Origin: Mucilaginibacter sp.
GTDB lineage: Bacteria > Bacteroidota > Bacteroidia > Sphingobacteriales > Sphingobacteriaceae
Assembly (NCBI GenBank): GCA_028287895.1
Contig: JAQBOV010000046.1
Span: forward strand, 31,516-95,515
Reading direction: 5' to 3'
Length of the DNA: 64,000 bases
The translations under genes were made by a program, and so were the position numbers. Position 1 is the first letter of the stretch; each line of letters opens with the position of its first letter. The notes under the pieces were generated by a model. That model had not been told where the DNA came from and searched no databases. It saw only the letters and a program-made list of their open reading frames with translations. Shown here one piece after another: positions 1 to 8,948 of this stretch.

Positions 1-1
1 A

Positions 2-274
2 AATGAGCTGTATGCTGATCAGGAAATTAGTGAAGAAAACATTTCCATTCTCGTGGCACTTACCAAAGAGATCGTAGAATACCTGCATGTGGAATTAAAA
101 TTTACCGGATTTTGGCGCAATAATATCGCTCAAAGCAGGTTAAAAGGAGAGGTAATGAAGTTACTGATCTCACCTGATTTTGTAAAGCTCCCAGGTATGT
201 TTGAAAGAAGAAATGAGTTAACAAGCAGAATTATGGAAACTGCCAGGCGCAAGACGGAATTGTTATCAGCTTGA
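2..274 (+). CDS. hsdR: Type I restriction enzyme R subunit (HsdR), C-terminal fragment
   Basis: The reading frame is open from the left edge, so only the last 90 residues are visible. They match the helical C-terminal end of HsdR, with the typical stretch around FWRNNIAQSRLKGE and a final run of charged helices. HsdR is the ATP-dependent translocase and nuclease subunit of type I restriction-modification complexes; its helicase and nuclease domains, and hsdM and hsdS, would lie to the left. An internal GTG at 53 is not a start, because the same frame continues upstream without a stop. The next gene starts almost directly after the stop, which fits an operon. The family call rests on the C-terminal sequence only. 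Confidence 0.75.
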   Translation, partial: NELYADQEISEENISILVALTKEIVEYLHVELKFTGFWRNNIAQSRLKGEVMKLLISPDFVKLPGMFERRNELTSRIMETARRKTELLSA

Positions 275-276
275 TA

Positions 277-951
277 ATGGATTATAAAATACATTATTCC
301 CAAAGAAGGAAAACTCTGCGTATTACAGTTGAACGGGACCGATCTGTTACGGTTCAGGCACCTGAGCATTACCCGGTAGAAAAAATAGAAAACTGGCTGG
401 AGAAGAAAATAGAATGGATAAAGTCTAAACAGGAACATCCGCAAAAGTATCCAACCCCAGTCCCCGTCAAAGATTTTGTTTCGGGATCTTCTTTTATGTT
501 TATGGGTAATAAATATTTGCTTGAAATAACGAGCCTTCCCAACAAACAACATTTTTATTTTGACAATAAGTTTTACGTAAATGTCGATTATAAGCAAAAG
601 GCAGAGTCTTTGCTTGAAAAATGGTACAGGCAGCAGGCTAGAGCTTCACTTATTCCCAAAATTGAGTTTTACGCAAAAAATCTTGGGGTAAATTATAAAA
701 GGGTTGCGATTTCCAAACTCAAATACCGTTGGGGTTCCTGTTCTCCAAGCGGGAATCTGAACTTTAACTGGCGCATTATTAAAGCCCCAATTTTTGTAGT
801 CAATTATATCCTTGTACACGAATTGGCGCACCTTATTGAACTCAATCACTCAGCAGAATTTTGGAATATTGTCAGCGTTCAAGTACCGGATTACCAAAAA
901 GCGATAGCTTGGCTAAAAGATAATGGACTGCTACTGGAAATGGATTTTTAA
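277..951 (+). CDS. YgjP-like (DUF45/WLM) zinc metallopeptidase-family protein
   Basis: This is a protein of about 224 residues with the zinc-ligand signature VHELAHLIELNHS (HExxH followed by a nearby His) and the upstream RWGSCSPSGNLNFNW segment, both hallmarks of the YgjP/DUF45 family. Members commonly sit directly behind hsdR in type I restriction loci; their substrate is not established. A TTG at 271 overlaps the hsdR stop and could also be the start, but the ATG at 277 gives the family-typical N-terminus beginning MDYKIHYS. Close spacing to hsdR implies co-transcription. Probably an accessory protein of the restriction system (inference). Confidence 0.8.
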   Translation: MDYKIHYSQRRKTLRITVERDRSVTVQAPEHYPVEKIENWLEKKIEWIKSKQEHPQKYPTPVPVKDFVSGSSFMFMGNKYLLEITSLPNKQHFYFDNKFYVNVDYKQKAESLLEKWYRQQARASLIPKIEFYAKNLGVNYKRVAISKLKYRWGSCSPSGNLNFNWRIIKAPIFVVNYILVHELAHLIELNHSAEFWNIVSVQVPDYQKAIAWLKDNGLLLEMDF

Positions 952-977
952 TAGGTAACGCTTATATTCAATCTATC

Positions 978-1847
978 TCAATTGATAATTTCAATACCTG
1001 CAGCAGGTCTCAATACTGGAAAATCTAAGGTTTCAATAGTTCTATTTTTAAAGACGTCGGTAATATATTCATGGAATTGAAATGGGCTTGTCGTCAATGT
1101 ATCTCTCTCGGCTAATAAGGATGTAATCCAGCCTGTAAACCCAATCAGCGAATTTGCTTTGAGATTGAAAAGTTTAAGCGTGCCCTTCACCTTACCTTCC
1201 GGTAAAATTTCGTAGGTCTTAGCCATCATTTTACCTGCTTCTAAAAATAGCACTACATCTGGCAGATCATCTTCAATCTCAGCAGGGGTATTAATATCTG
1301 TCAAGCTAAATTTTTCACCTCCTTTATAACAAAATGCAGCCATTGCAATGGGCGGTGCCGATGACATCATTGTCATTTCCATTTTCCCTTTCACCGCTCT
1401 GGCAATTTTATTATCCAACCTCCATATTTCATCCTTTATGCTGGGATGAAAAGTTGGTACAAAACGTTTTAAATTTCGCGATTTGTTTTGAATATCGGCA
1501 AACTCTTGGGCATTAAAGTTAGATTTTACCTCAATTACCATTTTTACAGATTCCGCAAAAAAAAGTGATGAACTGCCTTGAATATGAACTTTAGGATAAT
1601 CAAAACTGTCCCAGACAATAATGTCTGATTGATTACTTTCATAATCCCGTTGGAACTCGATTCCCATAAATTGACCTGTTCCTATGGAGTACTTCCCTGG
1701 TAAAAACTCTTTTAGAAAAATGTTAATAATCTGCTCGCGGTGTTCCCCGATTATTCCGTGATGACTAAGGATAGCTTGTTCAGCTGCGGCAGATATTTCT
1801 TTTGTTTTAGAGGTAAAATAACTATATAGTTTTTCAATATTTTTCAT
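978..1847 (-). CDS. DUF6602-family nuclease-like protein
   Basis: This 289-residue protein has the DUF6602 layout: an N-terminal helical part with GEHREQIINIFLKEFLPGKY and IGTGQF, then SDIIVWD and, after a short gap, MVIEVKSNF. The pattern D-x(n)-ExK (SDIIVWD then IEVKS) resembles a PD-(D/E)xK nuclease core, though catalytic activity is inferred, not shown. It is the last gene of a three-gene minus-strand operon: the helicase gene ends 8 bases upstream of its start, and that gene in turn overlaps the DUF4062-like gene. DUF6602 proteins are frequently found in defence islands. It is probably the effector or a nuclease partner of the helicase. Confidence 0.7.
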   Translation of the reverse strand: MKNIEKLYSYFTSKTKEISAAAEQAILSHHGIIGEHREQIINIFLKEFLPGKYSIGTGQFMGIEFQRDYESNQSDIIVWDSFDYPKVHIQGSSSLFFAESVKMVIEVKSNFNAQEFADIQNKSRNLKRFVPTFHPSIKDEIWRLDNKIARAVKGKMEMTMMSSAPPIAMAAFCYKGGEKFSLTDINTPAEIEDDLPDVVLFLEAGKMMAKTYEILPEGKVKGTLKLFNLKANSLIGFTGWITSLLAERDTLTTSPFQFHEYITDVFKNRTIETLDFPVLRPAAGIEIIN

Positions 1848-1855
1848 GCTGTTGC

Positions 1856-3466
1856 TTAGTTGAAATATTCATATATCTCTTTTTCTGGCTGCGCACTTTT
1901 AATCATCTTTTGTAAGGCTTTCAGTTGAGTAGTTTTAAATTCAACTATCGCCATTGATGCTTCTATAATTTCATAAGCAATATCAATTGGAACCTCGTCA
2001 TAATCGGACACGAAAAATAGTTTCTTTTCCAGCGCTTTAAATGTCTTTATCTTCCCGGACAGTTCCTGATCAAAAATATAGTTAATCAATTCTTGAAGGG
2101 ATAATTGCGACTTTTCAGCAGCCCGGACAAAATTGTTTCCGAATTCCATGCGTTCTAAAATGGAGTTCCAATATGGATTTTCCTTTTTGAATTTTATGCT
2201 TTTTGGTGTGCCATTTACTTCACCTATAAATCGTAGCGCACCATTTTTCTCTAATAAATATCTAAAGAAATTTAGATTTTGAGCAGAATAATTGCTGTAT
2301 TCAACTGCCTGGATTTTGTTAGCATTGCCTTCCAATCCAAACTTTTTGAAACTCTCATTTATTCTTTCCAGGCTTAATTGCTGGGGTTCAATATGCTCTT
2401 CTATTTTGTAGTCAAAGTTTTTCTCAGACCATAATAAATAACAATTCGCGATACTGCATAGTCTTTTATCTCTTGCCGCTCTCCCAACCTGCTGGTAATA
2501 CTCTTCGATTGAATTGGGGATATGATAATGTATAATTGTATCAATGTCCGGAATGTTCATGCCCATTCCGAACGCAGTAGTAGCACACAGAACCGTTATT
2601 CCAACATTTATATACTGTTCGTACACTTTCTTTTTTTCATCATTATCCATGGCGGAATAATACTGGCCAACAGTATATCCCTTTTGACTTAGTTTTTCTG
2701 CGATTTTACGGCACCTGTTAACGGAATAGAAATAGATAATAGCTTTTTTGATCTTGGCCGACTCCAGTAGTTCGTATATTTTTTCATCTTTTTCAGATTC
2801 TTCATCAACCTCTATAAAGTTGAGATGAAGTTCCGATCTTATAAAGTTTTTTTCTATGAAAATAGCCGATGGTGAAATTTGATACGCTTCGATGATGTCG
2901 TTACGAGCCTTTATTCCCAACGTCGCAGTCAAAGCCAATGTAACTGGTTTTAACCCATTGTCCGTTATAAATTCAATGAATTCCTCGATCTGACCATATT
3001 CTGGCCTGAAATCTATCCCCCATTGACTCACACAATGTGCTTCGTCCACAACAACCATGTTGACCTTTAAAACGGATTTCAAAACTGCAGCCCTGAAAAA
3101 ACTATTCTGTAGTCGCTCAGGTGAAAGAAAGAGGATTTTGGGTGGGTTGACTGAAAAGTTCCGAAGCAAGATTCTTTGGTCCTGGAAAGAAATATCAGAT
3201 GTAATGCCTATTGCGACTACACCCGCTTCCTTCAAGATATTTACCTGTTCTTTTATCAATGCGGTAAGAGGAGACACAACAATAGTTAACCCGTCGAGTT
3301 CCTGGGCAGCTAACTGGTAGATAATGGATTTTCCTTTGCCTGTCGGAGCAATACACAATGTATTTTGCCCATTAAGCAAGCTGGTTATAGCATCTTTCTG
3401 AAAAGTATATAGTTGCGATATGCCTTCCGTAAGAACACGATATTTATGGAGTAGTTGATCAGACAT
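1856..3466 (-). CDS. RecQ-like DEAH-box DNA helicase (defence-associated)
   Basis: This is a superfamily 2 helicase of 536 residues. Visible motifs are Walker A APTGKGKS (residues about 40-47), DEAH within VVVDEAHCVSQWGIDFRPEY, SAT-like motif LALTATLG, and in the second RecA domain CATTAFGMGMNIPD and QQVGRAARDK. The DEAHCVSQWGxDFRPxY signature is specific to RecQ. The C-terminal part after about residue 350 is short and does not show the four-cysteine zinc subdomain of housekeeping RecQ or a clear HRDC domain, so it is probably a specialised version. Its start overlaps the end of the DUF4062-like gene by 8 bases, implying translational coupling. It probably unwinds or translocates on phage DNA. 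Confidence 0.85.
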   Translation of the reverse strand: MSDQLLHKYRVLTEGISQLYTFQKDAITSLLNGQNTLCIAPTGKGKSIIYQLAAQELDGLTIVVSPLTALIKEQVNILKEAGVVAIGITSDISFQDQRILLRNFSVNPPKILFLSPERLQNSFFRAAVLKSVLKVNMVVVDEAHCVSQWGIDFRPEYGQIEEFIEFITDNGLKPVTLALTATLGIKARNDIIEAYQISPSAIFIEKNFIRSELHLNFIEVDEESEKDEKIYELLESAKIKKAIIYFYSVNRCRKIAEKLSQKGYTVGQYYSAMDNDEKKKVYEQYINVGITVLCATTAFGMGMNIPDIDTIIHYHIPNSIEEYYQQVGRAARDKRLCSIANCYLLWSEKNFDYKIEEHIEPQQLSLERINESFKKFGLEGNANKIQAVEYSNYSAQNLNFFRYLLEKNGALRFIGEVNGTPKSIKFKKENPYWNSILERMEFGNNFVRAAEKSQLSLQELINYIFDQELSGKIKTFKALEKKLFFVSDYDEVPIDIAYEIIEASMAIVEFKTTQLKALQKMIKSAQPEKEIYEYFN

Positions 3467-4919
3467 TTACTTTGTGGGGCTTTTTAAGCTTGTCTATGTC
3501 CTTCTTGTGTAGCTGTTCAATTTCTATCAGAAAAAGATTGGCGTATCCGTATTTCAATTTATCATTGGCTACGATCTTGTATTTGGCAAGGTGTGTCTTT
3601 AAAAGTTTAAAGATGATATGGTTATAAAATGTAAAATGATCGTATAAGTAATCGTAATTATGAATTGTTCTGAACTGACCATTGTAGGTGTCATCTACGA
3701 CAAACTCCCTTGACTCATTAGTTAAATAAAATAATCCCCAAATGCTTTTTCTGGTCATCAATGTGAAAAGATCTGGTGCATACTTGTGTAATATTTCCGA
3801 TCTGATCCCCTTACCTATCACACCTCTTAAGAGCGTCGGTGGGTGAACTAAGATGCTATATTTAAAATCATCTGGAGATTTTTCTTTACCTGAAGAAACT
3901 TTTTCTGGTATGTTATTTTTATAAGTGTTTACCGCATTTAATATATTTTCAATCGTATCTCGGATAAGGTAAGCTTCAGCTTTCTCAAATGAATGGCGGT
4001 AGCGATCAAGTTCTCGTTCTGGATTTTTTAGTGCGCCGTGCACCGTCCACAATTCTTCAGCGAAAATTTGATTTTTCAATTCATCCTGATCATATTCCTT
4101 GATTCGATCAAATGAAACCTGCAGTTTTTCACAATAATCTTTAATGCGCTGCTCCCATTCAGCAATCTTTTGTTTAAGCGCTTTTAATTCTTCTTTGTTT
4201 TTGTTAGCCTTGCTAAGTTTCATTCCATTTGGAAGAATATTTTCTCCCTCATCGATAATGTTGAATACCCGAGACCAATAAACTTTGAAGTTTTTCTCAA
4301 TTAAACTCTGAATATCTTTAGGATCTCCATACTCAACACCAGTATTATCAATTTCTTCTTCGGGTGGATGTTTGGCTTCATCAGCGGGTAATTCCTTTAC
4401 TAAGCTTTCGGATAAGATCAAGTTCATGACGTCTGAGATGTGCCGCCTGAACATCTTTTTAAATTCGCTTTCGCTTGAAAATGTCCAATAAAGATTTTGC
4501 GCTTTATGTTGGTTTTTAAAATCAGTGACCTTTTTATTTTGCTCGTCATTTAATAATGATGGCTTAATCGGTTTATCCGAAAAATACAGCATTAGGGGAA
4601 GTTGCTTCTTGATTGATAACAAAATTTCTTCTTCAGTAGCGGAACCTGCGGTTTTTGTCGGAAATCCAAACTTGGTCCAAAACATGCCGACAACGATATC
4701 TGCATGATTTAAGACCTGTTGATTAATGGCTTCCTGGGGGTGTAAACCATAAATGGGATAAGCGTGTGTTTCCCAATCTTGAACTTCAATTCTGACGTTT
4801 TTTGCTTCACCCTGTAACCGATTCCACTCTGCACAAAGTGCGCGTACAATGTTTTTTTCTTCAACAATATCGGTCGGGCAAGCCAAAAATAATATAAAGG
4901 TTTTGGTTTCTTTAGGCAT
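3459..4919 (-). CDS. DUF4062-like (TIR/SLOG-like fold) sensor protein
   Basis: This 486-residue protein opens with FILFLACPTDIVEEKNIVR, then IEVQDWETHAYP, HPQEAINQQVLNHADIVVGMFWTKFG, SATEEEILLS and LPLMLYFSDKP. That is the order of conserved blocks in the DUF4062 N-terminal domain, a Rossmann/TIR-like fold predicted to bind a nucleotide. The central region (about 215-330) is charged and helical, possibly coiled coil. The C-terminal region is not recognised. It is the first gene of the operon with the RecQ-like helicase and the DUF6602 protein. By analogy with similar domains it may act as the infection sensor or NAD-nucleotide binding effector (inference). No membrane segment is visible. Confidence 0.7.
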   Translation of the reverse strand: MPKETKTFILFLACPTDIVEEKNIVRALCAEWNRLQGEAKNVRIEVQDWETHAYPIYGLHPQEAINQQVLNHADIVVGMFWTKFGFPTKTAGSATEEEILLSIKKQLPLMLYFSDKPIKPSLLNDEQNKKVTDFKNQHKAQNLYWTFSSESEFKKMFRRHISDVMNLILSESLVKELPADEAKHPPEEEIDNTGVEYGDPKDIQSLIEKNFKVYWSRVFNIIDEGENILPNGMKLSKANKNKEELKALKQKIAEWEQRIKDYCEKLQVSFDRIKEYDQDELKNQIFAEELWTVHGALKNPERELDRYRHSFEKAEAYLIRDTIENILNAVNTYKNNIPEKVSSGKEKSPDDFKYSILVHPPTLLRGVIGKGIRSEILHKYAPDLFTLMTRKSIWGLFYLTNESREFVVDDTYNGQFRTIHNYDYLYDHFTFYNHIIFKLLKTHLAKYKIVANDKLKYGYANLFLIEIEQLHKKDIDKLKKPHKVNV

Positions 4920-5288
4920 TTTAAAATATCAGCTAGCTAAATGCAATGTATGAATATATAAACTAGGCGTCAATATTTTTTCAGATAGTGTTATTGCAAA
5001 ATAGAATGGCCATATGGCTATTATTTAAATAACAAGATATTTTAACCGATTTTTATTTTTATGATGTCTCGTATACACGTTGTATAATAAGGGCATTGAG
5101 CTGTAACTGCCCTGTGCGCCCAACTGTACAGTATTATGTCCGTAACGGTTATTGATGCTGTATAATGCTTAGCCGGGGTGGTAAGCTTAGCCTACTGAAC
5201 AACAGATTATTCAAATAGCAATAACGGCCGTCTTGACCTGTTTTTCGTTGGGTTATCAGTAATTTTGCATTCGAATATTTAAAAACCC
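4920..5288. other. Divergent intergenic region between two defence operons
   Basis: This 369-base, AT-rich region separates the minus-strand helicase operon from the plus-strand HNH/KAP pair, so both promoters should lie here. A short GGGCA...TGCCC hairpin-like stretch occurs near 5091-5113, but no clear operator, RNA gene or convincing coding sequence is visible. Confidence 0.4.
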
Positions 5289-6368
5289 ATGTACAGACTA
5301 ACTTTTGATATCTTTCCGGATACCGGCGAATCCAGGACTTCCTTATTTGGACCGGAAGTTGAAGAAAACAGGGAAAAATTTGACCTGCTGCACAGGGTAT
5401 ATGATATTGCTGCGATCCGTACGACACATCCAAATCATGTCTCGCCGCTCAAACCCAAACCAGAGCGGATGTGCCGCTTCTGCGGACGAAAAGCCGACGA
5501 AGTAAAATTCAAAAAAAGGGCGCATCTGATGTCAGAGCTCTTAGGGAACAAAGTCCTTTTTTCTGATTTTGAATGTGATGAATGCAACGGCAAATTCAGT
5601 AAGTATGAAGATCAGCTTGCTAACTACCTCGGTATTTTTCGTAGTGTAAACGGCACGAGAGGGAAAGATGGGCCTATCAAATATAAATCACCGGATGAAA
5701 GTTTTGTGATCATGCATGGTAAATTACCTGTGCCGGGTGAGCCGGATGGGCTGATCATCGAATCCAGAGGCGAAGATAAGAACCATTTTACCTTTGACAC
5801 CGAAGGAAGGCTGATGACCGTACATGCACCGCAACATTCTTACCGGCCTTACCAGGTTTACAAAGCACTTTTGAAAATGGCATTGGGCCTGATCAAAGAA
5901 AAGGAAGTTGAAGATTATTTGTTTCTTTTAGACCAACTGATCAATACAGAGGAACAAGGAGATCAGACAAGTCCGTTCAACAAAGTGCTGATCACACGTC
6001 ATCCCGGGCCGGGGTATCCTTCCCCGACGATGTTGCTGTTCAAAAAAAAGGCGGAAATTGCCGAGGCATTTCCTACCCATATTTTTTGCCTGCTGTATGA
6101 CCATTATATGTTTCAAATCTTTGTACCCTGCAATAAAAAAGATCAATGGATGTACGATGGCATGCAAAACATTAACCTGCCCTATGTACCTCCGTTTCTG
6201 GATAAATACTTTGTAAAGCAGTTTGGTAAACCCAAAGGAAGGGTGATGGATTGTCGGTCAAATGAAAAAGTGAAGGGTAGTATTCAGGACTTTTCATTTT
6301 CTTTCGGCGGCTATGAGGACACGATCTTCGACGAAGAAGGTAACGTCAAAGAGGTAAGAAAGGGCTAA
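5289..6368 (+). CDS. HNH endonuclease-domain protein
   Basis: This 359-residue protein has an HNH_5-like module at about residues 62-115: Cys62-x2-Cys65, AHLMSELLGN with His79, then Cys96-x2-Cys99-Asn100 and a glutamate-rich helix. Paired CxxC knuckles around the HNH core are typical of this nuclease group. The rest of the protein (about 120-359) is unrecognised and may be the DNA-recognition or regulatory part. It starts at ATG 5289 and is followed after 29 bases by a KAP NTPase gene on the same strand. The likely role is a nuclease effector that works with the NTPase in an anti-phage pair (inference from position and domains). Confidence 0.75.
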   Translation: MYRLTFDIFPDTGESRTSLFGPEVEENREKFDLLHRVYDIAAIRTTHPNHVSPLKPKPERMCRFCGRKADEVKFKKRAHLMSELLGNKVLFSDFECDECNGKFSKYEDQLANYLGIFRSVNGTRGKDGPIKYKSPDESFVIMHGKLPVPGEPDGLIIESRGEDKNHFTFDTEGRLMTVHAPQHSYRPYQVYKALLKMALGLIKEKEVEDYLFLLDQLINTEEQGDQTSPFNKVLITRHPGPGYPSPTMLLFKKKAEIAEAFPTHIFCLLYDHYMFQIFVPCNKKDQWMYDGMQNINLPYVPPFLDKYFVKQFGKPKGRVMDCRSNEKVKGSIQDFSFSFGGYEDTIFDEEGNVKEVRKG

Positions 6369-6397
6369 CCGGCTTAAATTTAAAAGAATTAAAAATC

Positions 6398-8554
6398 ATG
6401 GAAGAGCAGGAAAAATATACAGCGGATAAACCCGTGAGCGCTGAAAAAGAAGACCGTTTTCAGCGTTACCCATTTTCAAAAAGAATTGCCGATACTATTA
6501 TTAATCGCTCCAGTTCGGAAAGTATTGTTTTTGGCTTGTTCGGTGCTTGGGGTGAAGGGAAATCCTCGGTGCTGAACTTTATCAGCCAGGAATTGGATAA
6601 AGCTGATCAGGTCATACAGATCCATTTGAACCCCTGGCGGTATAACGATGAAGACACCTTGCTGTATTCGTTTTTTAAAAAGATCACGGAAGCGCTTGGC
6701 AAAACCCTGGAAACCAAAGGTGAAAAAGTGGCCGGATTTATCAAAAAATACGGAGCCTCCGGCAGCGTATTTGGCTTTGACTTTTCAGGAATCGGGAAAT
6801 CGATGGCCGAAGTGGACATGGAAGACTTAAAGAACCGCGTGGATGAGTTTTTAAGCGAGAGTGCAAGTAAAATTGTGGTTTTTATAGATGACATTGACCG
6901 TCTCGATAAACAGGAAATTTATGCACTCTTTCGCCTGGTGAAACTGACCGCCGATTTTTCCAACACAACGTATATTCTCTCTTTTGATGAAGCCATGGTG
7001 GCTGCTGCGATCGGTGAGCGGTTTGGTGCAGGCGATGTAAAGTCCGGGGCCAGTTTCCTTGAAAAGATCATACAGGTACCGCTGAACATACCCAAAGCCC
7101 AGCCGGAAGCGCTGAAAAAGTTCTGTTTCAATTTCGTGGACAATGCATTTTACGCCAACAAGCTCGATCTGCCTAAGGAAGAGGTGCAGCGGTATGTACT
7201 GCAGTTTACTACCAATATATTGCCGCGCTTGAATACGCCGAGACTGGCCGTACGGTATGGTAACACGATTTCCTTTTCTATCCCGCTGCTGAATGGCGAA
7301 GTGAATATGATCGACCTTCTCTTGATAGAAGCAGTCAAAATATTTTTTCCGGGGCATTACGAATTTATCAAGCATAATGCCCATTACTTCATAGGCTCTT
7401 ATAAAGAAATATTTGGCAACGGCCGGGACCAGACCAAGATCGCCCAGTTGAATAAGCATTTAGACGAATTAGATAAAGAACTCCCTGCCCAGCAGCAGAG
7501 CCAGATCAGGAACCTGCTGGCTGACCTTTTCCCAGCACTGAATACAGTCTTTGGTAACTGGTACCAAAACGAAGGCGAGGAAAATGATTGGTACCGTAAC
7601 AAGAAGATCGGCTCAGCAAGATATTTCGATCGTTATTTTTCTGTTGCGGTAATCGACGGTGACATTTCAGATATCGAATTTAACGAGTTCCTGGAAGGAG
7701 TCGCAGGAAGAACCGATGAGGAAAATACCCAAAAGATCACCAAATTGATGGAGGGCAGTATTCCGGGTAACCTGATTTCCAAACTGAGAAGCCGGGAAGA
7801 TAGCATCGCCTGGGAACAGGTGGAAAAACTAACCAAAGCTGTATCCAACATTTCCGAATCTTTACCTAGCAGCGGCGGCATGTTGGGTTTTGGCTTTGAG
7901 ACAACCTATGGGCAGGCTGCCATTTTTATTTACCAGCTGCTGAAAAACCACAAAGATAAAGACATATTCGCTATTGCAAAAGAGCTGGTGGCTTATCCTA
8001 AAGATTTCACATTTGCCTATAACATCAATAACTGGCTGCGCAACGGTGATCGCGACGAAGACAAACTTTTTACCGCAGTTCAGTATGATGAGTTGGCGGC
8101 GCTATTGTATAAACGAGCTGCGACCGATGCGGGTGAAGACAGTGTATTTGTTAAATTCCCGGACCATATCCATTATATCGCACCGGCATGGTCCAGCCAG
8201 GATAAAGCAGGGTTTGAAGCCTACGCTAAGACTTTTATGGATAAAGATAAATCCAATGTGCTGGCCCTGTTAAAAGCCTTTGTGCCAGTAGGTAGAAGCA
8301 ATGTGCGGGAAGGAGAATATAAAGCGGATATCACCGACGGTCAGTATCGGTATATTACTTCGCTTTTTGATAAAGAGGACCTGATGAGGCGGATAACCAA
8401 AAATTTTACTTTGGAAGAAATCACCAAAGAGAAGCCCTATTTTATTGATTTCGGAGAAAAAGAATTTACGGAGCTCAATATGGTGCGCCAGTTTCAGCGA
8501 TGGTACCAGTTAGAAGTGGACAAAGCAGTACTGGATGCGGAAGCAGGTGTTTAA
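6398..8554 (+). CDS. KAP family P-loop NTPase
   Basis: This 718-residue STAND-like/KAP NTPase has Walker A GAWGEGKSS (about residues 49-57), the family-typical HLNPWRYNDEDTL segment just after it, and Walker B VVFIDDIDRLDKQEI (about 153-167). KAP ATPases often carry two membrane helices between Walker A and B; here that insert (FIKKYGASGSVFGFDFSGIG) is short and not hydrophobic enough to span a membrane, so this is probably a soluble member. The long C-terminal half is helical and unassigned. KAP proteins are known from phage exclusion (PifA). The gene follows the HNH nuclease gene closely, so the NTPase probably controls that nuclease. Confidence 0.88.
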   Translation: MEEQEKYTADKPVSAEKEDRFQRYPFSKRIADTIINRSSSESIVFGLFGAWGEGKSSVLNFISQELDKADQVIQIHLNPWRYNDEDTLLYSFFKKITEALGKTLETKGEKVAGFIKKYGASGSVFGFDFSGIGKSMAEVDMEDLKNRVDEFLSESASKIVVFIDDIDRLDKQEIYALFRLVKLTADFSNTTYILSFDEAMVAAAIGERFGAGDVKSGASFLEKIIQVPLNIPKAQPEALKKFCFNFVDNAFYANKLDLPKEEVQRYVLQFTTNILPRLNTPRLAVRYGNTISFSIPLLNGEVNMIDLLLIEAVKIFFPGHYEFIKHNAHYFIGSYKEIFGNGRDQTKIAQLNKHLDELDKELPAQQQSQIRNLLADLFPALNTVFGNWYQNEGEENDWYRNKKIGSARYFDRYFSVAVIDGDISDIEFNEFLEGVAGRTDEENTQKITKLMEGSIPGNLISKLRSREDSIAWEQVEKLTKAVSNISESLPSSGGMLGFGFETTYGQAAIFIYQLLKNHKDKDIFAIAKELVAYPKDFTFAYNINNWLRNGDRDEDKLFTAVQYDELAALLYKRAATDAGEDSVFVKFPDHIHYIAPAWSSQDKAGFEAYAKTFMDKDKSNVLALLKAFVPVGRSNVREGEYKADITDGQYRYITSLFDKEDLMRRITKNFTLEEITKEKPYFIDFGEKEFTELNMVRQFQRWYQLEVDKAVLDAEAGV

Positions 8555-8562
8555 TTTTCTGT

Positions 8563-8927
8563 GTGTTCTCCCGTGGGACTGATAAATATTCTGCTGAAGA
8601 TTTAAAGCGCAAGAAAATAGAAGAGGGTAAAACGGAATTGAATAGAATATGGACGCTGCATCCGGCCTATATTAAGGCAAAATACATTGCCGAGGAAGCC
8701 AGACAGCACAATGCATGGCTATACGACCCAATGATTAAACGCTGGTATACTCCCGAAGAATTCGTGTCGGAAACAAGCCAATTTCCTGATGACGCACAGA
8801 TATTCACGAAGATACAAATAAGAAATCCCATCGACGGGACAATGCACGCTATAAACAGGTGGCCAGCATCTACGAAAAATTGCAGGCGTTTACTCAACGC
8901 CTGTTCGATTATTACAGCAAAAAGTAA
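8563..8927 (+). pseudogene. Frameshifted small gene of unknown function
   Basis: A coding-like stretch starts near GTG 8563 with no good ATG, and reads EDLKRKKIEEG, WTLHPAYIKAKYIAEEA and MIKRWYTPEEF. Near 8838-8850 the frame that continues sensibly changes: the original frame drifts into low-quality sequence, while a neighbouring frame gives ARYKQVASIYEKLQAF then TQRLFDYYSKK and a stop at 8925-8927. The simplest reading is one gene broken by a single-base frameshift, a recent mutation or a sequencing error. Its 5' end may also be truncated by the KAP gene. The family was not recognised. Confidence 0.5.
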
Positions 8928-8948
8928 TACCTCGGGTGTTAAAAATAT

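Noticed and set aside
6851..7459. 202-codon antisense frame inside the KAP gene
   Set aside because: It lies opposite a well-supported gene with clear NTPase motifs; it is a shadow of that gene's codon bias.
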